Assembly: GCF_004521965.1 (NCBI RefSeq)
Contig: NZ_SDGK01000080.1
Span: forward strand, 22,677 to 86,676
DNA from: Weissella cibaria
Lineage (GTDB): Bacteria; Bacillota; Bacilli; Lactobacillales; Lactobacillaceae
Reading direction: 5' to 3'
Length of the DNA stretch: 64,000 nt
Of the stretch, positions 46,447 through 54,325 are shown in pieces. Both the position numbers and the translations under genes were made by a program. The notes below the pieces were generated by a model. It saw only the letters and a program-made list of their open reading frames with translations, was not told the origin of the DNA and did not search any database. Each line of letters opens with the position of its first letter. Position 1 is the first letter of the stretch.

Positions 46447-46452
46447 CTTAAA

Positions 46453-46495
46453 TACCCCTGCTGGTTCCTTGATACCGTGCAGGGGATTTTTTGTT
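46453..46495 (+). terminator. Terminator after SseB-like gene 2
   Basis: Stem CCCCTGC / GCAGGGG with a 17-base loop and T6. Confidence 0.75.
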
Positions 46496-46560
46496 GGCGT
46501 ATAATAACACTCGTAATTAAGAAAAATAATGAAACCGATAGAAACGGAACGGAAACAATC

Positions 46561-47574
46561 ATGACTGAATTTAAAGATACAGATTTAACAATTATTGGTG
46601 CGGGACCAGTAGGGATGTTTGCCGCCTTTTACGCTGGTTTGCGTGAATTGAATGTCACAGTTATCGAAAGTTTGGAGAGTGTTGGTGGCCAAGTTGCTAA
46701 CCTTTACCCACAAAAGACGATTTTGGATATCGCTGGATATGTGAACACGACCGGTGCTGAAATTATCAAGGAATTGGATAAGCAAATGCGTCAATTCCCA
46801 CAAGATTTGTACCTTGATACAACGGTTATCGATGTTCAGCCAATTGGGACTGGATTTGATATTACGACTGATAAGGGATCATTCCACACGAAGTCTGTGA
46901 TAGTTGCAACGGGTAAGGGCGCCTTTGAGCCACGTCGTTTGCCAGAAGCCGTCGAAAATGGCCTTGAAGGGCAAGGCATCCACTACTTCTTGAACGACGT
47001 TGAAGACTTCCGTGATCACCGTGTGTTGGTTGCTGGTGGTGGAGATTCAGCTGTTGATATGTCAACGTTGTTGGATACAGTTGCAGCCGAGGTTCACTTG
47101 ACGCACCGCCGTGATAAGTTCCGTGCGATGGAGCACGCTGTATCTGAGTTGCAAAAGTCATGCGTTGCTATTGAGACACCATATAACATTGAAACGGTTG
47201 AAAAGGTTGAAGATGGTTCATTGAATGTGACTTTGGCTAAGGTCCGCGAAGATGAAAAGAAGGTTTTGAATGTCGATGACTTGATGGTCAACTACGGCTT
47301 TACATCAGAGAACAAGATTGTTGCTGGCTGGACCGTCCAACCAGAAGTAGAACGCCAGAAGTTCACGGTTAGCCAAGAGATGGAAACGACGGTGCCGGGT
47401 TTGTTTGCGGTCGGTGATGTGGCTGAATACCTTGGTAAAGCAGAATTGATTGCGACTGGTTTTGGTGAAGTGCCAACGGCTGTGAACAGTATTATCAAGC
47501 GTATTTACCCAGATCGCCAAGGCCCTGTTCACTCATCAGGATTGGTTATTGAGAATGGTGAAATCAAGCGTTAA
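46561..47574 (+). CDS. Ferredoxin--NADP(+) reductase, thioredoxin-reductase-like
   Basis: A 337-residue FAD flavoprotein of the YumC type, which moves electrons between NADPH and ferredoxin or flavodoxin. FAD loop IIGAGPVGMFAAFYAG, NADP loop VLVAGGGDSAVDMS, and the C-terminal FAD block GLFAVGDVAEY. It has no CxxC redox pair, which separates it from thioredoxin reductase. ATG 46561 follows GAACGGAA; the in-frame ATG at 46477 overlaps the terminator of the preceding gene. Confidence 0.92.
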   Translation: MTEFKDTDLTIIGAGPVGMFAAFYAGLRELNVTVIESLESVGGQVANLYPQKTILDIAGYVNTTGAEIIKELDKQMRQFPQDLYLDTTVIDVQPIGTGFDITTDKGSFHTKSVIVATGKGAFEPRRLPEAVENGLEGQGIHYFLNDVEDFRDHRVLVAGGGDSAVDMSTLLDTVAAEVHLTHRRDKFRAMEHAVSELQKSCVAIETPYNIETVEKVEDGSLNVTLAKVREDEKKVLNVDDLMVNYGFTSENKIVAGWTVQPEVERQKFTVSQEMETTVPGLFAVGDVAEYLGKAELIATGFGEVPTAVNSIIKRIYPDRQGPVHSSGLVIENGEIKR

Positions 47575-47632
47575 AAGCTTGTTTGTTAATCGATAATCCG
47601 TTATATTGGATTTAACAATTAAAACGATTTTT

Positions 47633-47666
47633 AACAGAGGTATCGCAACTATGCGGTACCTCTGTT
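47633..47666. other. Strong hairpin without T tract
   Basis: A 15-bp stem (AACAGAGGTATCGCA with TGCGGTACCTCTGTT, one G-U pair) and a 4-base loop ACTA. It lies between the reductase gene and the coiled-coil gene. No T tract follows on either strand, so it is not a standard terminator; it may be an RNA processing or regulatory element. Confidence 0.5.
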
Positions 47667-47718
47667 GTCGTATTAGAGGAAATGGTACCAATGCTAACCA
47701 ATTAACGGAGGAATCAAA

Positions 47719-48027
47719 ATGGATGAAAAGTATGTGACAAAAATAGAGTTTCAAGCGTTTCGGGATGGGGATTTTGAGGCACTACGCTCGGATGTTCGTG
47801 AGCTACAGGTCGATGTGTGTGAACTACAAGATGATGTTCGTGAGTTGCGGAATGAGTTTACTGAGTTCCGCGCTGAAATACGCGGAGACATGAAGGCGCT
47901 TAACGTGCGTATGGATAACATAGCACGCAACTTTGAAAAGGCGAATAAGGTCATGATGTGGGTCGCAACGTTTTATGCAGTACCAATTCTGTTTATGATG
48001 TACAAAATTATGGTGGAGACTAATTAA
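47719..48027 (+). CDS. Small coiled-coil membrane-anchored protein
   Basis: A 102-residue protein: a soluble N-terminus with repeated heptads (LRSDVRELQVDVCELQDDVREL) forming a coiled coil of about 60 residues, and a C-terminal membrane helix (VMMWVATFYAVPILFMMYKI). It would be tail-anchored with the coil in the cytoplasm. GGAGG precedes the ATG. Similar small proteins often occur near phage or restriction genes, but none are here. Function unknown. Confidence 0.65.
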   Translation: MDEKYVTKIEFQAFRDGDFEALRSDVRELQVDVCELQDDVRELRNEFTEFRAEIRGDMKALNVRMDNIARNFEKANKVMMWVATFYAVPILFMMYKIMVETN

Positions 48028-48097
48028 TCACTACTAATTATGCTGAAACTTTGTTACAATAGTAACGAAATATTCTAATACAAAAGAGGTATCACCA

Positions 48098-48817
48098 ATG
48101 GCAAAGTTGGTTTTGATCCGTCACGGTCAAAGTGAATGGAACGCATTGAACTTGTTCAATGGTTGGGTAGACACGAAGTTGAGCGACAAGGGTATTGCCC
48201 AAGCTCGTACTGCAGGTGAATTGTTGGCTAAGGAAGGCATCCAATTTGACCAAGCATACACGTCAGTTTTGACGCGTGCGATCACGACATTGCACTACGC
48301 TTTGGAAGAAGCTGGTCAATTGTGGATTCCTGAAATGAAGTCATGGCGTTTGAACGAGCGTCACTACGGTGCTTTGCAAGGTTTGAACAAGGCCGACGCC
48401 GCTGAAAAGTGGGGCGACGAGCAAGTTTTGCAATGGCGTCGTTCATACGACGTTTTACCTCCATTGCTAGAAGAGCAAACGGAGACTGTTGAAGTTTTGG
48501 GTAAGGAATACCCAGCCTTCGACCGTCGTTACGCTGATGTACCTGAAGGTGAATTGCCATTCGGCGAAAACTTGAAGGTTACTTTGGAACGTGTATTGCC
48601 ATTCTGGGAGTCAAACATCTCAAAGGATTTGGCAGCAGGTAAGAACGTTGTGATTGCCGCCCACGGTAACTCATTGCGTGCCTTGGTAAAGCACATCGAA
48701 GGTATCTCAGATGACGATATCTTGGGTGTTGAAATCGCTAACGGTGAGCCTTTGGTATACGACTTGGCAGATAACTTGTCAGTTGTTTCAAAGAAGGTTT
48801 TGAAGCCAGAAGCTTAA
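48098..48817 (+). CDS. gpmA: 2,3-bisphosphoglycerate-dependent phosphoglycerate mutase
   Basis: A 239-residue histidine phosphatase-fold glycolytic enzyme. [10 protein letters not shown] carries the phosphorylated histidine, [12 protein letters not shown] the acid/base region, and [16 protein letters not shown] the second histidine. Codon use (nearly all Leu as TTG) marks it as highly expressed. AAAGAGG precedes the ATG. An ISL3 element is inserted right after its terminator. Confidence 0.97.
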   Translation: MAKLVLIRHGQSEWNALNLFNGWVDTKLSDKGIAQARTAGELLAKEGIQFDQAYTSVLTRAITTLHYALEEAGQLWIPEMKSWRLNERHYGALQGLNKADAAEKWGDEQVLQWRRSYDVLPPLLEEQTETVEVLGKEYPAFDRRYADVPEGELPFGENLKVTLERVLPFWESNISKDLAAGKNVVIAAHGNSLRALVKHIEGISDDDILGVEIANGEPLVYDLADNLSVVSKKVLKPEA

Positions 48818-48832
48818 TAAGTAATTGAAAAG

Positions 48833-48866
48833 ACGCTATCGACAGTGATGTTGACGGCGTCTTTTT
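48833..48866 (+). terminator. Terminator after gpmA
   Basis: Stem AAAAGACGC / GCGTCTTTTT with a large loop. The ISL3 left end starts at the base after the T tract. Confidence 0.75.
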
Positions 48867-50377
48867 GGCTCTATGCCAAATAGCGTTGGTCGACAATGAA
48901 TTTGAAAATTAACGCGATTTGAAGAGTCGCAAAAAGTGGTGATGACAGAAATGTTGTCACCACTTTTTTTAGAATTTTCCATACTTCATTTGGATACGGA
49001 TGCGTCGCATGTAATTACCGAGGTTTTGATAACCGTATGCGGTACGAGCTATTTGCTTAAGGCGACGGTTGATGCCTTCGATTTTACCGTTTGACCATGG
49101 GCAACGAAGACTTTCGAGGATGCCTTTTAAATTGCGCTTAAAAGTACCGATGGTCACGTCCATGGCGGAACCCACCGGTTTGTAAGTGCTGATCAATGCA
49201 TGAATTAGCTCGGGGCTACGCTTGTCCATTGCTTCTAAAGCTTCTTGGTACACTAAATAAGCCGCCTCGAGAACCGGAAATGATTTGAACACTAGCGTGA
49301 GAGCTTCTTCTTCCGTGATATATTCGTTCAAGCCTCGCATATATTTACGATGGGTAGTTTCTAAGTTGCTGTATTTTTTGAGGAAAAGGCGCCAGCCGTT
49401 TTTCATTATTTTGTATTCACGAGAGTGCTTATCAAGTAGATGCTGAATGCCTGTGCGAATAGTGTTGATGGCACGGGTCATTAGTTGAACGATATGGAAT
49501 CGATCAATGACAATTTGGGCATTAGGAAATAGTTCCGGCACGAGGGTAGCGTAGCTAGCGTTCATGTCCATGACGACGTGCGTGACTGCCTGGCGTTGCT
49601 TCAAAGAGAAGCCATAGAAATAACTTCGGATTGTGTTTAAATCACGACTTGGCAATATCTCCATAAAGTTGTCAGGTGATGCATACACGAAAGCGTATGA
49701 TCTGCTAATTCGAATTTCATCGAAGCTTAGAACTGCTGGTAAATGACTGTAGTCATAACGATAATCCTGGAGTTCGTCGTTGATAACACGGTGAACTGTT
49801 GAGTGTGAAAGACGCAAAATAAAACCGATAACTTTCTCTGAAATATCCTCCATAGCCAGTCGAATAACTTGAAGGCGTAGGGGTTTAGAGATGTTTCGGG
49901 CTTCTTCTAAATCGGGTGATGACACAACTACGGAAGCGTTGCACTCATGGCAGTAATAGCGCTGCTTACGCAGGCGTAGGCGGTTGTCGAAACCGTTAGT
50001 TGCGGGTAGCTTTACTTCGGTGGGTTTGCTGAAACCATTTTTGGTTAATATACTCTCTTGGCCACACAACGTGCATCGATCCATATCACCGTGTAGTGCA
50101 GCTTCATAAACGATAGTTTTATGATTATCTTTTCCACGATATGAGATGTGGTTGAATTCACCGTTATCATCCATTAAAAATTCGAAATTTGGGTCTGTTA
50201 ATCCGACGCTACGTAGGATAGAATCATTTAAAGACATCAATAGCTCTCCTTGTATTTTGGTCTTAGACGACTTTAGGATACACCGAGCTATTGGTGTTTT
50301 TATTGTTGTTCTGAGAATGATTGATAAATGCAAAAAAGCGTTGGCGATTAACCACCAACGCCAAAAAGAATAGAACC
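48867..50377 (-). mobile_element. ISL3-family insertion sequence (IS1165-like)
   Basis: About 1.51 kb. The left end starts GGCTCTATGCCAAATAGCGT and the right end, read inward, starts GGTTCTATTCTTTTTGGCGT; the two form imperfect inverted repeats. Hairpin terminators lie inside both ends (48933-48969; 50338-50368). A single transposase gene on the - strand fills it. No 8-bp target duplication is visible (gtcttttt versus taaagacc). A related end occurs at 63827. Confidence 0.85.
48969..50237 (-). CDS. ISL3-family transposase
   Basis: A 422-residue transposase. The N-terminal zinc-ribbon has CTLCG...CHEC, a helix-turn-helix region follows, and the DDE domain shows VLSFDEIRISR (first Asp), VIDRFHIVQLMTRAIN (second Asp) and WSNGKIEGINRRLKQIAR (Glu), all in ISL3 style. 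The ATG at 50237 follows an AGGAG on that strand; the upstream ATG at 50333 would start outside the normal N-terminus. It looks intact and could be active. Confidence 0.93.
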   Translation of the reverse strand: MSLNDSILRSVGLTDPNFEFLMDDNGEFNHISYRGKDNHKTIVYEAALHGDMDRCTLCGQESILTKNGFSKPTEVKLPATNGFDNRLRLRKQRYYCHECNASVVVSSPDLEEARNISKPLRLQVIRLAMEDISEKVIGFILRLSHSTVHRVINDELQDYRYDYSHLPAVLSFDEIRISRSYAFVYASPDNFMEILPSRDLNTIRSYFYGFSLKQRQAVTHVVMDMNASYATLVPELFPNAQIVIDRFHIVQLMTRAINTIRTGIQHLLDKHSREYKIMKNGWRLFLKKYSNLETTHRKYMRGLNEYITEEEALTLVFKSFPVLEAAYLVYQEALEAMDKRSPELIHALISTYKPVGSAMDVTIGTFKRNLKGILESLRCPWSNGKIEGINRRLKQIARTAYGYQNLGNYMRRIRIQMKYGKF

Positions 50378-50513
50378 TAAAGACCTGGCCAATGGCATCC
50401 TAAAGATAATAGTTTGAACATTCTGTGAATTTGATTGCTTATTTATTTGCAACCGCGTACAACTATCCTTGTTAATAAATGAATAAATCCATTGATTCGG
50501 GGAGTAATAAACA

Positions 50514-50705
50514 TGTCAGATAAATTAGTGATGGCCTTGGTAGGCTGTTGGGAACAGTGCAAATCGTTATCGCTTGCCATACTTAATGGAAAATGAAAAT
50601 GTGGTAATTAAGACGATTTACACGCCGTCATTGAACAAGCGCTCCGCAGATCAGGACGCGTTGGCTGCACGTGGCATTCAATTTACAGATGATTTGGATA
50701 CGGCA
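50514..50705 (+). pseudogene. Gfo/Idh/MocA oxidoreductase, N-terminal fragment
   Basis: From ATG 50514 the product reads MSDKLVMALVGC, then leaves frame because of an extra T near 50546; in the next frame it continues GNSANRYRLPYLMENENVVI and IYTPSLNKRSADQDALAARG, the NAD-binding domain of an oxidoreductase. After ILQFTDDLDTA-like sequence (about 50705) the homology ends and an unrelated reading begins. Only about 62 of some 340 residues are left. Confidence 0.7.
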
Positions 50706-50906
50706 AATAATTTGGTGAATACCACGTTGCCAGAAGTGACGGACGATAACGGAATCTATTGGAAGGCCCTAACCCCCAATGTTAAGAATAAGGCGGGCGC
50801 GCTCTCTTGATGACTGTTGGACTGTTTGCAGCACAGGGAACGCGCTTGGAATTGTTTTATGGCGGTATCTCATATTTCCAAGGAACAAACGCCACAGCTG
50901 ATGTAA
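50706..50906 (+). pseudogene. 5' remnant of a surface protein
   Basis: Coding-like pieces in two frames: NTTLPEVTDDNGIYWKAL up to a stop at 50808-50810, then MTVGLFAAQGTRLELFYGG and ISYFQGTNATADV in another frame from 50810. They lead into the intact frame starting at 50907. At least two frameshifts are needed to join them, so this is the broken front of the anchored protein below, joined to the oxidoreductase fragment by a deletion. Confidence 0.55.
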
Positions 50907-51680
50907 ATGTTAGCCACAAGTTTGGCAACGGCGGTTGCAAATGCGCAAGCAACGTTGCGTTCGGTTGTCGACCAAGCTAATGCCATCAAGGTACCAGCAA
51001 ACTTGCAAAACAATGCTGGTGACTTGATCCAAATGGTAACGGACTTGAAAGACCTAGCTAATCAGACTGATACAACTGTTTCAGACTTAAGTACAGCTTT
51101 GACGGCGGTGCAAAACCGTTTGGCGGAGTTGAATGCAATGCACCAAGGGGTTGTTGACGGTCACCAAGGTGAGACAATTGTGAACACAAACGTACCGGCT
51201 ACCAAGGAGCCAGTGGCAACTGTGGCTGAACATCACGATAGTGTTAATATGTCTCGCACGACTGCTGTGGCGGCAAGAAAGACGTCAGACGCTAAGGGGA
51301 CTGTTGTGGCAAAGGCGGTGCAAGATGTGGCGACGATGACGACTGCTAAGCAAGCGGAAACGCGTGGTAACAAGGTAACCGTTGCGTTGAATAACGGGGC
51401 AAGTGTTGCCAAGATTAATAATCGAGTTATTGCAACAACTGCCGATACACCAAAGACTGATGCAGATCGTATTCACGATATGTTGAATGAGGCTAAGGTT
51501 AACAAGGCTTCAATCAACATGACTGAAAATACCTCAGAAAACTATATTGGCATTATCATTGCTAGCTTGATGGTTGCTGGTATGTTTGGACTTTTGGCAG
51601 CGTTCTGGCGTCGCAAAAAGGAATTCCAAGCCCGCATTAATGGTGATAAGTGGTTAACTATTTCAGCTGTTAACAGTTAA
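50907..51680 (+). CDS. C-terminal part of a membrane-anchored surface protein
   Basis: A 257-residue open frame with helical Ala/Gln/Asn-rich sequence (ATAVANAQATLRSVVDQANA), a long Thr/Ala/Val-rich stalk and a C-terminal membrane helix (GIIIASLMVAGMFGLLAAFW) with basic tail. It has no signal peptide and no ribosome binding site at 50907, so it is most likely the remaining 3' part of a larger gene. May not be expressed. Confidence 0.5.
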   Translation: MLATSLATAVANAQATLRSVVDQANAIKVPANLQNNAGDLIQMVTDLKDLANQTDTTVSDLSTALTAVQNRLAELNAMHQGVVDGHQGETIVNTNVPATKEPVATVAEHHDSVNMSRTTAVAARKTSDAKGTVVAKAVQDVATMTTAKQAETRGNKVTVALNNGASVAKINNRVIATTADTPKTDADRIHDMLNEAKVNKASINMTENTSENYIGIIIASLMVAGMFGLLAAFWRRKKEFQARINGDKWLTISAVNS

Positions 51681-51694
51681 CACCTTGCCTAGAC

Positions 51695-51741
51695 AAAATC
51701 CCCCACTTCCGTATAATTTGCGGTTAGGGGGGATTTTTTTG
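51695..51741 (+). terminator. Terminator after the surface-protein remnant
   Basis: Stem AAATCCCCC / GGGGGATTT with a loop of about 22 bases and T7. Confidence 0.75.
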
Positions 51742-51785
51742 TATGGGAATTTTAATTGGGAAGCGTAAATTTGGGTGATTGAGTA

Positions 51786-52982
51786 ATGAAAAGTATGACA
51801 GTTCGGTTCACGGCTGATGAAGTGCTGATTGGGCGCCACGATAAATTGGCCTGGGACAATCAAAGCGTGTTAGGAATGTACCATATGGTGACGGCGACGC
51901 TGCAAGAAATTACAGGAGTTGATCGGATTAATTTGGTAAACGATGGTCTGCAACAAACGTGTCCAATGCGTTGGAAAATCGTCACGGAGATTTGGGTACA
52001 CGCTTGGATTGTCCGCTGTAATTTAAATATTGCGGTGCGCGGTCTAGATAATGGACAACTCCATGAGACGGTGCTGTGGACCCGACGGACAAGTAATGCA
52101 ATTGCACCAGCTGTTGCGCCAAACGTGCTACCAGATTGGTCGCTGATGATTGATGGGGAGCGGTTGCCAATTGTGCCGCAGGATAATAATCCGTGGTTGA
52201 CGGTCGAGGATATGCGGTGGGGATGTCAGCTGACGAATTTTGCCTACGAAATGCGGCATCACGATTATTTGGATGTGCAAATTAGCACGGTACGCGAGTT
52301 CGAAGATAATAGTGATGTCGCGAAGCGTTTAACGATTGCTGGTAATCATCATGTTGTTGTCACACTCCCACTGGCGTTAATTGATGACATTGTGACGACC
52401 GGACGTTTGTCACGGGCGCATGGTCGACTAGTTATCTCGCAACAAGTAACACCAGAACGTCCGCTGAAAATCAGTTACTATCTAGATGGACGAACAGGAC
52501 TGTCGTTTGAACAAGTCGCGCTCCAAAAGCGAGCCCGCTGGCAAACCTTTTGGGCGCGCACAGATGTACAAATTAGTGCGGATCATAATTGGCAACGAAA
52601 CATCCGCTGGGCACTGTATCGTACTCGGTTGCAATTAGGGGAGCAAAAACTTTATGAATTGTTAGTACAACCAGCAACCGACTTAACAGGGCGTTTGCAT
52701 AATTTAACTAACGAAACGGATTTAGAAGAACGTTTAACCGGCTTCTTAAGTTGGCTAACCGGTGGTTGCGTCATTAATGGTGAACTCTGTTTAACATGCC
52801 AGCCAAAACTACCAGCAGTCGGCACAATTGCCTGGACACTGCAAAATGAACACTTAAACATCCGGTGTTTGGCTGATAGCACGCGACTCCGTATCCGGCC
52901 AAACGCACCACTTTGCGTCCAAAGTGGCAACGAATGTATTAAGTGTCCAAGGCAACGCCTAACAACAATTATCACGCGATAA
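51786..52982 (+). CDS. GH65-like protein lacking the catalytic barrel
   Basis: A 398-residue protein. Residues 1 to about 240 resemble the N-terminal beta-sandwich of GH65 disaccharide phosphorylases (LPDWSLMIDGERLPIVP, LDVQISTVREFED), then comes the linker-helix pattern RARWQTFWARTDVQISADH and NIRWALYRTRLQLG. The C-terminal 80 residues (LSWLTGGCVINGELCLTCQP) look like the GH65 C-terminal sheet domain. The (alpha/alpha)6 barrel of about 400 residues with the catalytic Glu is absent. No strong ribosome site. Likely an in-frame deletion remnant or a barrel-less binding protein. Confidence 0.55.
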   Translation: MKSMTVRFTADEVLIGRHDKLAWDNQSVLGMYHMVTATLQEITGVDRINLVNDGLQQTCPMRWKIVTEIWVHAWIVRCNLNIAVRGLDNGQLHETVLWTRRTSNAIAPAVAPNVLPDWSLMIDGERLPIVPQDNNPWLTVEDMRWGCQLTNFAYEMRHHDYLDVQISTVREFEDNSDVAKRLTIAGNHHVVVTLPLALIDDIVTTGRLSRAHGRLVISQQVTPERPLKISYYLDGRTGLSFEQVALQKRARWQTFWARTDVQISADHNWQRNIRWALYRTRLQLGEQKLYELLVQPATDLTGRLHNLTNETDLEERLTGFLSWLTGGCVINGELCLTCQPKLPAVGTIAWTLQNEHLNIRCLADSTRLRIRPNAPLCVQSGNECIKCPRQRLTTIITR

Positions 52983-52984
52983 TT

Positions 52985-53018
52985 AAAAGCCAGGTGCAAA
53001 AAAAGCGCCTGGCTTTTT
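52985..53018 (+). terminator. Terminator after the GH65-like gene
   Basis: Stem AAAAGCCAGG / CCTGGCTTTT with a 13-base A-rich loop and T tract. Confidence 0.85.
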
Positions 53019-53064
53019 GGTCTATTAATGATTTCAAACTAACAGAGAATATCTTGGCTGCCGT

Positions 53065-53248
53065 CATGGTTGTGGGGGAGTGGCGTAGCGATAACAGATA
53101 GAGAACTCACAAGTTCGGCCGACCGCCGGTTAAATAATGTACTAGGAACCCGACCCCCTTAGCCCAATTATTTGGGAGTTAGCCGGTGCTCGCGCCGGCG
53201 AAGTTTCCTTCCTGTCATTTTTGTCGAAGCCACTCCCCCACAACCATG
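53065..53248 (-). repeat. Palindromic structured element, copy B
   Basis: A 184-bp element closed by 20-nt perfectly paired arms (CATGGTTGTGGGGGAGTGGC at 53065-53084 with 53229-53248). Reverse-complemented, it carries the same ordered blocks as copy A: GCCGG/CCGGC hairpin (53182-53199), a CCCAA/TTGGG hairpin containing CAAATAATT (53163-53176), ACCGGCGG and AACTtgtgAGTT (53104-53115). Arm sequences differ from copy A at several positions on both sides yet stay complementary. Confidence 0.75.
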
Positions 53249-53358
53249 CCTCGTGCGCAATCACGACGCAAAAAAGTTATAAAAATAGTAGTCGAAACCG
53301 CGAAATCCAGTTAACAGTAGGGTAGAATAATAACTATATACGATATGTAACGAAAACC

Positions 53359-53409
53359 TTTACAAGACTGCAGTGTGACATTTACAAAAGTTAGAGATAA
53401 TGGTTTACA
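53359..53409 (+). promoter_or_regulatory. TTTACA repeats upstream of pstS, candidate PhoP sites
   Basis: TTTACA at 53359, 53381 and 53404, spaced 22 and 23 bases, about two helical turns. PhoP/PhoB-type boxes in Firmicutes are direct repeats of TTnACA with 11-base period, so these could be alternate half-sites. The likely -10 (GATAAT, 53396-53401) has a poor -35, as expected of an activated promoter. Confidence 0.4.
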
Positions 53410-53439
53410 GTAGCAGAAGAATATTAGGAGGCGTTCATT

Positions 53440-54312
53440 ATGAAGCGCAGTTGGTTGATAAGTGCCGCAATCGTCGTGGTTGTAGGCGGCCTATTAGCTT
53501 TGGGATACACAACGCGAGAGAAAAACGGCAGTGTGAATATCACCGCCGTCGGATCAACCGCGTTGCAACCGCTAGTTGAAGCAGCTGGAGAAGATTATGC
53601 TGCGAAGAACATGGGCGTGTTCGTTAACGTGCAAGGTGGTGGAACAGGCACCGGTTTGGCACAGGTTCAGCAAGGAGCCGTCGACCTAGGTAATTCAGAT
53701 ATGTTTGCCGAAGAAAAAGACGGTATCAAAGCCAATCAATTGGTTGACCACAAGGTAGCGGTTGTTGGGATCGCGCCAATGGTTAATAAGCAAGCCAATA
53801 TTAAAAATCTAACGCAAGACCAATTAATTGCGATTTTCACGAAGAAGGTTACAAATTGGAAAGAGGTCGGTGGTGCTGATTTGCCAATCGTTTTGGTAAA
53901 TCGTGTGTCAGGTTCAGGAACCCGCGCAACATTTGAAAAGTGGGGCTTGAAGGGGGCAGAGTCAGCTGACGCGCAAGAACAAGATTCATCAGGAATGGTA
54001 CGTTCGATTGTTTCAACGACGCCGGGTGCCGTTTCATACGCGGCGTTCGCCTACTTGGATAAGACAGTTTCAGTGCCAACCTTGAATGGTGTGAAGGCTG
54101 ATGATGACAACGTGAAGGACGGCAAGTGGCCAATCTGGTCATACGAACACGTCTACACAAAGGGCAAGCCAACTAAGGATGTCCAAGCGTTCTTGAATTT
54201 CATCGATTCAAAGCACATTCAAACGACACTAGTTCCACAATTGGGCTACATTGCCATTCACGATATGGAAATTTCACGTGACGTGAACGGAAAGATTACA
54301 TCTGAAAATTAA
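53440..54312 (+). CDS. pstS: Phosphate-binding protein PstS
   Basis: A 290-residue phosphate-binding protein. ITAVGSTALQPLVEAAGEDY is the phosphate-loop region, NVQGGGTGTGLAQVQQGAVDLGNSD the second ligand segment, and NRVSGSGTRATFEKW the third. The N-terminal helix (LISAAIVVVVGGLLALGY) has no lipobox cysteine, so anchoring would be by the uncleaved helix. GGAGG precedes the ATG. First gene of pstSCAB1B2-phoU. Confidence 0.95.
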   Translation: MKRSWLISAAIVVVVGGLLALGYTTREKNGSVNITAVGSTALQPLVEAAGEDYAAKNMGVFVNVQGGGTGTGLAQVQQGAVDLGNSDMFAEEKDGIKANQLVDHKVAVVGIAPMVNKQANIKNLTQDQLIAIFTKKVTNWKEVGGADLPIVLVNRVSGSGTRATFEKWGLKGAESADAQEQDSSGMVRSIVSTTPGAVSYAAFAYLDKTVSVPTLNGVKADDDNVKDGKWPIWSYEHVYTKGKPTKDVQAFLNFIDSKHIQTTLVPQLGYIAIHDMEISRDVNGKITSEN

Positions 54313-54325
54313 GGAGTGTGGGCAC

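Larger units (their letters stand above)
53019..53439. other. Intergenic region: copy B and pst regulatory region
   Basis: No gene. It holds the near-complete palindromic element copy B (53065-53248), the hairpin-like CGTGCGCAATCACG (53251-53264), and three TTTACA repeats upstream of pstS (53359-53409). Confidence 0.6.

Noticed and set aside
47719..48027. Phage-derived protein implied by the small coiled-coil gene
   Set aside because: No phage genes, integrase or attachment site nearby; a coiled coil plus a membrane helix is too general.
48867..50377. 8-bp target site duplication of the ISL3 element
   Set aside because: Flanks gtcttttt and taaagacc do not match; the boundary or the original target may have changed.
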